Source of the DNA: Lachnospiraceae bacterium
GTDB taxonomy: Bacteria; Bacillota; Clostridia; Lachnospirales; Lachnospiraceae
NCBI GenBank assembly: GCA_900753305.1
Contig: CAADYR010000106.1
Span: forward strand, 1 to 57,233
Direction of reading: 5' to 3'
DNA: 57,233 nt
Below are positions 51,940 through 57,233 of the stretch, in pieces (position 1 is the stretch's first letter; each line of letters opens with the position of its first letter). The translations under genes and the position numbers were made by a program. Under the pieces are notes generated by a model. It made no database searches. It was given only the letters and a program-made list of their open reading frames with translations, and was not told the DNA's origin.

Positions 51940-52950
51940 ATGGTATCCATGAAGGACATCGCAGCAACGTGTGGGGTGTCGGTTGCTACGGTTAGTAAGG
52001 CTTTGAATAATCATAGTGACATCAGTACTGAAACTAAGGCTATGGTCAAACAAAGAGCAAGAGAGCTGGGCTATCATCCAAACTTTTCTGCAAGAGCTTT
52101 GAAAACGAATAAGAGTTACAATCTTGGCGTTCTATATAAAGATGATGCAGGAAGCGGATTGACGCATGACTATTTTGCACAAGTACTTGAGAATTTTAAA
52201 GTAACTGCTGAGAATAGTGGTTACGATATTACATTCCTGAATAATTCCAGATTGAGAAAGGACAGAATGTCCTATCTTGAACACAGTATTTACAGAGGAA
52301 TGGATGGCGTGATGATCGCTATTGTGGATTACAAGAATCCAGAGGTCATTGAATTGCTGCAGAGCGAGTTGCCGGTAGTTACAATTGACTATGTATATAA
52401 TGGAAGAATCTCTATTATGTCGGATAATGTAGATGGCATACAGGCATTGCTTCAATATATATATGGTAAGGGACATCGCAAGATCGCATATATACACGGT
52501 GAAGATTCCACAGTTACAATGAATCGTATATCTACCTATTACCGTTTTATGGAAGAGAGAGGAATCGAGGTACCGGAGGAATATGTGAGAGAGTCAAAAT
52601 ACAGAGATTCTTACACAGCAGCAATTATAACAAATGAACTGCTGGATCTGCCGGATCCACCGACCTGCATCCTTTATCCTGATGATTTCTCTGCAATTGG
52701 CGGAATGAATGTAATGAAGAACAGAGGACTGAAAATTCCTCAGGATATTTCATTAGCAGGTTATGATGGAATACTGATAGCTTCACAGATCGACCCGGTG
52801 TTGACCACATACAAACAGAACACTGTGGATATCGGTAAGATGGCTGCAGAAAAACTGATAGACCTGATTGAAAAACCTAAATCAACTATTACAGGTCAGT
52901 ACACAGTTAAAGGTTACCTCATAGAAGGCAAGACTGTATCAGACATATAG
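51940..52950 (+). CDS. LacI-family transcriptional regulator
   Basis: A 336-aa repressor. The HTH plus hinge occupies residues 3-60 (MKDIAATCGVSVATVSKALNN; HPNFSARALKTNKS) and the sugar-binding domain about 62-335 (NLGVLYKDD; GMDGVMIAIVDY; NNGRISIM-type strands; IPQDISLAGYDGI). AAGGAG lies 10 nt before ATG 51940. It heads an operon with two permeases and a binding protein and diverges from cellobiose phosphorylase, so it most likely senses an oligosaccharide, perhaps cellobiose, and represses both units. Confidence 0.94.
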   Translation: MVSMKDIAATCGVSVATVSKALNNHSDISTETKAMVKQRARELGYHPNFSARALKTNKSYNLGVLYKDDAGSGLTHDYFAQVLENFKVTAENSGYDITFLNNSRLRKDRMSYLEHSIYRGMDGVMIAIVDYKNPEVIELLQSELPVVTIDYVYNGRISIMSDNVDGIQALLQYIYGKGHRKIAYIHGEDSTVTMNRISTYYRFMEERGIEVPEEYVRESKYRDSYTAAIITNELLDLPDPPTCILYPDDFSAIGGMNVMKNRGLKIPQDISLAGYDGILIASQIDPVLTTYKQNTVDIGKMAAEKLIDLIEKPKSTITGQYTVKGYLIEGKTVSDI

Positions 52951-52994
52951 ACTGAATCGTAAAAGGATAATAATGTGAAAAGGAGACGATGATT

Positions 52995-53900
52995 ATGAAA
53001 GACTTTCTGGAGAACACCTGGAAACATAGGGCGCATGTAGTACTTGCCCTGCCGGCATTCCTGATACTGTTTTTTATTATGTATGTGCCAATGGCAGGTC
53101 TTGTGATGGCGTTCAAGTCTTTTGATTACACGAAAGGAATTTGGGGAAGCCCATGGAATGGTTTGGATAACTTCAAATATCTGCTGGCTTCCAAAACTAC
53201 ATTTGTCACAATGACGAAGAATACATTGATGTACTACGTGATATTTACAGCAATCGGTACATTCTTAAATGTAGTACTGGCTATTGCGATTGATCAGTTT
53301 GTATTTAAAAAGATCGCAAAAACAATGCAGACAATTATGATCATTCCGGTATTTATCTCTTATGCAGCAGTACAGTTTATAGTATATGCATTTATCAGTA
53401 CAGATACAGGTATCCTGAATAATACATTTGGACTGACTACCAGATTTTATTCGACACCATCTCTGTGGCCGGCTATTCTGACAATCGTTAAGATCTGGAA
53501 CAGCGTAGGCTATGGATCGGTACTTTACATGTCAGTTCTGGCAGGTATTGATACAGCCTTATATGAGGCGGCCGAGATTGACGGCGCTAACAGGTGGCAG
53601 ATGATCAGACATATTACACTGCCGGCATTAGTACCAATGATAACAGTTATGTTATTGCTTTCCGTTGGCAGTATCATGAGATCTGATACAGGTCTTTTCT
53701 ATCAGGTAACAAGAAACAGCGGAATTCTTTATCCTACAACACAGGTTATTGATTCCTATGTATTGAATGCGATTTTCAAGAATTCAAACTTCGGATTTAC
53801 AGCTGCAACCAGCTTCTTCCAGTCTATTGTCGGACTTCTGCTGATGTTGTTTGCAAATGGTATGGTTCGTAAGATTTCACCGGAAAATGCATTGTTCTAA
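52995..53900 (+). CDS. Sugar ABC transporter permease (LplB/MalF-type)
   Basis: A 301-aa permease with six hydrophobic helices. The EAA loop that contacts the ATPase is clear (YEAAEIDGANRWQMIRHITLP). An LplB-type N-terminus (HVVLALPAFLILFFIMYVPMAGLVMAFKSF region) and the DUF3502-linked binding protein downstream place it in the CUT1 group. ATG 52995 has AGGAG 9 nt upstream and is preferred over ATG 52989. It is the first permease of the operon. Confidence 0.93.
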   Translation: MKDFLENTWKHRAHVVLALPAFLILFFIMYVPMAGLVMAFKSFDYTKGIWGSPWNGLDNFKYLLASKTTFVTMTKNTLMYYVIFTAIGTFLNVVLAIAIDQFVFKKIAKTMQTIMIIPVFISYAAVQFIVYAFISTDTGILNNTFGLTTRFYSTPSLWPAILTIVKIWNSVGYGSVLYMSVLAGIDTALYEAAEIDGANRWQMIRHITLPALVPMITVMLLLSVGSIMRSDTGLFYQVTRNSGILYPTTQVIDSYVLNAIFKNSNFGFTAATSFFQSIVGLLLMLFANGMVRKISPENALF

Positions 53901-53913
53901 AGGAGGAGACGAC

Positions 53914-54843
53914 ATGAGTAAAAAGGGTAATAAGGCTGACTTGGCTCCATCAAGGAGAGAAAAAAAGGGAATAGGCCAGTACATATTAGGCTTCTGCCTG
54001 TTGTTATACACGTTATTCTGTGGGCTTCCTATCTTACTTGTATTTATTGCAGCGTTCACAGATGAAGTGGCAATTAATCAGAATGGTTTCAGTTTCTGGC
54101 CGACTAAATGGTCTTTGGCAGGATTTAACGCAGTACTTCGATATGGCAAACAGTTACTGACATCTTATGGCGTTACGATTTTTGTGACAGTATTCGGTAC
54201 ATTCCTTGGACTTATGGTTATGGCAATGTTCGCATATGCGATCAGCCGTAAGGGATTTAAACTTGCCAAGTTCTTGTCGATATATCTGTTGATCCCCATG
54301 CTGTTCAATGGTGGTCAGCTTTCCGGATACATCATCTTTACAAGCTATTATCATTTAAAGGACAGCCTGTGGCTGCTGATCTTACCATTATGTGTAAGTA
54401 CAATGAACGTAATCATTTTGAGAACCTTCATTGTAAACAGTATCCCGGCTGAATTGATGGAAGCAGCCAAGATTGATGGTGCAGGCGAGTACAGAACGTT
54501 CTTCCAGATTACATTACCACTCATGAAGCCGTCGCTGGCAGCAGTAGGATTCATGATGGCAACAGCTTATTGGAATGACTGGCAGAACGCATTGCTCTAC
54601 ATCACTTCCGATAACAAGAAACCATTACAGTTATTGCTTGTTAATATCCAGAAGAGTATAGAGTTCCTGCTTAACAATTCTAACGTACCTGCTTCTGCAA
54701 GAGCGGCTATGGGTGGAAATATTCCGCAGTATTCTGCAACAATGGCTACGGTAGTAGTTGTAATCGCACCGATCATGGTAGTATATCCTTTCTTCCAGAA
54801 GTATTTTGTAAAGGGTCTTACCGTTGGTTCTGTAAAAGGTTGA
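53914..54843 (+). CDS. Sugar ABC transporter permease (MalG-type)
   Basis: A 309-aa second permease with six helices and the EAA loop MEAAKIDGAGEYRTFFQITLP (given in part). A basic cytoplasmic N-terminus (SKKGNKADLAPSRREKKG) precedes the first helix. AAAGGAGG lies at about 8 nt before ATG 53914; the longer frame would overlap the preceding gene by 50 bases. It pairs with the permease just upstream. No ATPase gene is present in this operon. Confidence 0.93.
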   Translation: MSKKGNKADLAPSRREKKGIGQYILGFCLLLYTLFCGLPILLVFIAAFTDEVAINQNGFSFWPTKWSLAGFNAVLRYGKQLLTSYGVTIFVTVFGTFLGLMVMAMFAYAISRKGFKLAKFLSIYLLIPMLFNGGQLSGYIIFTSYYHLKDSLWLLILPLCVSTMNVIILRTFIVNSIPAELMEAAKIDGAGEYRTFFQITLPLMKPSLAAVGFMMATAYWNDWQNALLYITSDNKKPLQLLLVNIQKSIEFLLNNSNVPASARAAMGGNIPQYSATMATVVVVIAPIMVVYPFFQKYFVKGLTVGSVKG

Positions 54844-54923
54844 TTTATTCAGATATTCAAAGTGACTGTGTTTACAGCAGCGCTTAAGAGAATATACACA
54901 ATTTAAAAGGGAGGTTATTTTCT

Positions 54924-56492
54924 ATGAAGAGAAAAACTATTAACAAACTACTGTCTACAGTAATGGTAGCTGCAATGTCTGTAGGACTTTTGGCAGGATG
55001 TGGTGGAAGTGCAAGCACTGACACATCAGCAACAACACCTGCAGCAGATAATACAGCAGCTACAGAGAGCAGCTCTACAGGGGATAGCGCAGCAGCTACA
55101 ACAGATTCAGGTGATAAGGTTACAATCAACGTAACCAGAGCAACTTTCAACCTTGCAAATCCTGATTCAGAACAGGTTAAGAAGGTACAGGATGCAGTTA
55201 ATGACTATATTGGTGACAAGATTAATGTCCAGATCAATCTGACAGATATCGGTTCAGGCGAATATACAGATAAGGCTAACCTGGCACTGGCTAATAATGA
55301 AATCAACTTATTGTGGACAGCTTCATGGGAAAGTGTAATTGGTACAAATGATCTGGTTCCTCAGAAAGCTGTATATGATCTGACAGATCTGATTCAGGGT
55401 ACAGATGTATACAATTCCATGGACGAAGGTCAGTGGGAAGCTACCAAATATGATGGCAAAATCTACTTCATTCCTGTATATAAGGACAATGTAGAAGGCT
55501 ACGATATCATGGCTCGTAAGGAACTTGCAGATAAGTACGGATGGGATTTATCTACTGTTAAGACTCTCAAGGACATCGAGCCAATGCTTGCAGATGCTAA
55601 GAGCGAAGGACTTAAATATCCTTGGTTAACACAGAAGACAGCAATGTTCTACAGATTCTATATCAATGATTTTGACTTCTTCACAGCAGATGCTACGGCT
55701 AACTGGGTAGCAGTTGATAAGAACACTAACGAAGTAGTAGATACAATCCAGACAGATCAGTACAAGGAATTCTGTACATTAATGGCTGATTGGGCTGAAA
55801 AAGGCTATATCTCAGAAGATGATGTAACAAAGACAACAACAGATACAACAACACAGACACAGGATTGGGCGTTCTCATGGTGGACAGATATCCCTGTAAA
55901 TGCAGAAGCTAACTCCCGTTATGGTCAGGAAGTTGTAATGACACCTGTAACAGACAGATGGGCACATTCAACATCAGCTCTTGGTTCTGTATGGTGCGTA
56001 ACAGCTAACAGTACTGAAGAACAGGCTAAGGCTTGTATCGATTTCATGGGTCTTCTTTACACAGACAGCAAGTTAGCTGATATGTGGACATTCGGTATCG
56101 AAGGTGAAGATTACAGCTATGACGAGAATGGTCAGGTAGTTCAGAATTCCGATAAATACAACCACTCCATGTGGGAATCAGCATCAGCTACAATCGTAAC
56201 ACCAGTTGCAGGCGAGCCTGAAAATAAGGCAGATTTGTATGAAGAATTCAATGGCGGTGCTAAGACCTCTCCAGCAGCAGGCTTCCGTTTCGACAAGAGT
56301 CCTGTAGAAGCTCAGTTCGCAGCTTGCCAGAACGTATTTGAAACTTATGGTTTCCCTCTTGAAAATGGTGGTATTGCATCAGCAGATGTAGAGTCTACAA
56401 TCGATGCATATCAGGCAGCACTTGATGAAGCTGGATATCAGGATGTATTAGCTGAGTTCCAGTCACAGTATGACGCTTGGAAAGCTCAATAA
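54924..56492 (+). CDS. DUF3502-type sugar-binding lipoprotein
   Basis: A 522-aa solute-binding lipoprotein: signal and lipobox LLAGCGG (Cys about residue 26), an Ala/Thr/Ser linker (residues about 28-65), then a large binding domain. The C-terminal 120 residues (PAAGFRFDKSPVEAQFAACQNVFETYG region, then the DEAGYQDVLAEFQSQYDAWK end) match DUF3502, a domain typical of LplA-like binding proteins for complex oligosaccharides. It is the last gene of the operon, and a terminator follows. Codon use is biased toward highly expressed genes, so strong expression is likely. Confidence 0.93.
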   Translation: MKRKTINKLLSTVMVAAMSVGLLAGCGGSASTDTSATTPAADNTAATESSSTGDSAAATTDSGDKVTINVTRATFNLANPDSEQVKKVQDAVNDYIGDKINVQINLTDIGSGEYTDKANLALANNEINLLWTASWESVIGTNDLVPQKAVYDLTDLIQGTDVYNSMDEGQWEATKYDGKIYFIPVYKDNVEGYDIMARKELADKYGWDLSTVKTLKDIEPMLADAKSEGLKYPWLTQKTAMFYRFYINDFDFFTADATANWVAVDKNTNEVVDTIQTDQYKEFCTLMADWAEKGYISEDDVTKTTTDTTTQTQDWAFSWWTDIPVNAEANSRYGQEVVMTPVTDRWAHSTSALGSVWCVTANSTEEQAKACIDFMGLLYTDSKLADMWTFGIEGEDYSYDENGQVVQNSDKYNHSMWESASATIVTPVAGEPENKADLYEEFNGGAKTSPAAGFRFDKSPVEAQFAACQNVFETYGFPLENGGIASADVESTIDAYQAALDEAGYQDVLAEFQSQYDAWKAQ

Positions 56493-56522
56493 GCTTAATT
56501 TCAAAAATAATTTTACAAAATA

Positions 56523-56558
56523 AAGAAATGCGGCCGAAGAAATTCGACCGCATTTCTT
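56523..56558 (+). terminator. Terminator after the sugar-binding lipoprotein
   Basis: Stem AAGAAATGCGGCCGAA (56523-56538)/TTCGACCGCATTTCTT (56543-56558) around a GAAA tetraloop with one C-A mismatch, then a short T-rich tail (ATGTTTTTC). Confidence 0.85.
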
Positions 56559-56693
56559 ATGTTTTTCTAAATTATTAACCTCACCAATTTACGATAAGTA
56601 CAAAACATGATACGATACAGTCAGAACTACAAAAGAGAGTGCAAATCTGTGACAATAGTTCTAACCTCATAGAAGAAAGGTATGATAACTAGA

Positions 56694-57152
56694 ATGAGAC
56701 AAGAAGAATTTTTGAACATCTTCCGTGAAGCACTGGTTGGTAAAGTTCCCGACAGTATCATACGAGATAATGAAAATTATTACAGAAATTATATAAACAG
56801 CCAGATGAATTCCGGAAAAACAGAACAGGAAGTATTGGATCAGCTTGGGGATCCCAGACTGCTTGCCAAGACAATAGAAGAGAGTAATAAGTTCGCAAAT
56901 GGAGACAGCAGCAGCTTTTATCAGGAAAATACCAATACGTACAGAACACAGGATGAGGAAAATAATGAAACAGGATATAAGAAAGCAATAAATATACCGA
57001 CATGGCTGCTTTCTATCGTGGCAATCCTGGTCATTGCATTGGTTATTGTAGTAGCATTTTCATTGATATCGTTCTTCGCACCGGTGATTCTGGTAGCACT
57101 TATGATCGCATTGGTGTATAGCCTGATCAAATCCTGGAAAAGGCGATACTAG
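56694..57152 (+). CDS. DUF1700 domain membrane protein
   Basis: A 152-aa protein. Residues about 1-75 form an HAAS/DUF1700-type helical domain (EEFLNIFREALVGKVPDSII; QEVLDQLGDPRLLAKTI), followed by a polar linker and two C-terminal membrane helices (about 103-125 and 128-147). Such proteins often pair with PadR regulators, which are not in the window. The start is uncertain between ATG 56694 (AAAGG 13 nt upstream) and ATG 56682 (too close to AAAGG). The 81 bases after the gene show nothing recognisable. Confidence 0.8.
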   Translation: MRQEEFLNIFREALVGKVPDSIIRDNENYYRNYINSQMNSGKTEQEVLDQLGDPRLLAKTIEESNKFANGDSSSFYQENTNTYRTQDEENNETGYKKAINIPTWLLSIVAILVIALVIVVAFSLISFFAPVILVALMIALVYSLIKSWKRRY

Positions 57153-57233
57153 TATAGCGTTTTTAAATTAACTAAACCATATTACTTGCCTATTTTCCCG
57201 ATAGCACATGTCAAAAATCCTCAGCGTAGCCCG

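Noticed and set aside
51546..51959. 137-aa minus-strand frame in the cellobiose phosphorylase/LacI spacer
   Set aside because: It is a run of Phe/Tyr/Ile from AT-rich DNA, covers both predicted promoters and overlaps the LacI start. Not coding.
1..57233. CRISPR arrays, tRNA/rRNA genes, insertion sequences and prophage
   Set aside because: No regular repeat-spacer pattern, no rRNA-like stretch, no transposase pair with inverted repeats and no phage structural genes were seen. I cannot exclude a degenerate tRNA-like fragment.

Overview
This 57 kb window looks like a chromosomal segment of a low-to-mid GC anaerobic Firmicute, most probably a Lachnospiraceae member (Clostridia). The call rests on gene content and protein style: a spoVAE gene, DUF4250, DUF5721 and DUF1294 proteins, a glutamine synthetase/ANTAR pair, glutamine-dependent NAD synthase, a DUF2975/HTH/DUF4153-like trio, cellobiose phosphorylase, strong AAAGG/AGGAGG ribosome binding sites and AT-rich intergenic DNA. 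A near-consensus sigma-D promoter and a GGDEF protein suggest a motile species, and spoVAE suggests spore-forming ancestry. I see no rRNA, tRNA, CRISPR array, prophage or insertion sequence.

Layout. 0.1-6.8 kb is housekeeping: a methyltransferase, Hsp33, NadE, an FMN_bind-like membrane protein, glnA with its ANTAR regulator, and an XRE regulator. 6.8-12.2 kb is a decaying accessory island: a secreted-protein pseudogene, an Rpn-type PD-(D/E)XK nuclease, an unknown 416-aa protein, and a 671-codon reading frame cut into three by in-frame TAG and TGA. 12.1-18.2 kb holds a glycosyltransferase, the DUF2975/HTH/DUF4153 membrane module, a TPR-GGDEF protein and a divergent gene behind a sigma-D-like promoter. 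18.2-23.7 kb holds nagA, RidA, shikimate kinase, spoVAE, DegV, a LytTR regulator and DUF1294.

23.7-30.5 kb is arginine biosynthesis: argG diverges from a GNAT-argJ-argB-argD operon across an intergenic region with ARG-box-like palindromes, followed by an orphan solute-binding protein. 31.0-38.4 kb is a competence-type operon: a lipoprotein form of ComEA, a two-component system, a GerMN lipoprotein, ComEC, the DNA polymerase III delta subunit and a 57-aa DUF4250 protein. 38.5-42.0 kb encodes a heterodimeric ABC exporter with one degenerate ATPase site. 42.3-47.5 kb holds a radical SAM/DUF4130 pair of putative DNA-repair proteins, an HPr-like protein without the active-site histidine, and an XPD/DinG-type helicase with an N-terminal nuclease-like domain.

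47.7-56.5 kb is a beta-glucan/oligosaccharide locus: a GH13 enzyme, GH94 cellobiose phosphorylase, and a divergent LacI regulator with two ABC permeases and a DUF3502-type binding lipoprotein. Imported cello-oligosaccharides would be cleaved by cytoplasmic phosphorolysis. The two divergent promoters each carry the same 11-bp AAACGWTTAAG site just downstream of the predicted transcription start, which suggests a LacI operator pair. No transporter ATPase is encoded here, so a shared MsmX-like ATPase elsewhere is likely. A DUF1700 protein closes the window.

The most unusual region is 7.0-12.2 kb. Several start sites below differ from the longest reading frame because a better-placed ribosome binding site favours an internal start; the reason is given in each entry.
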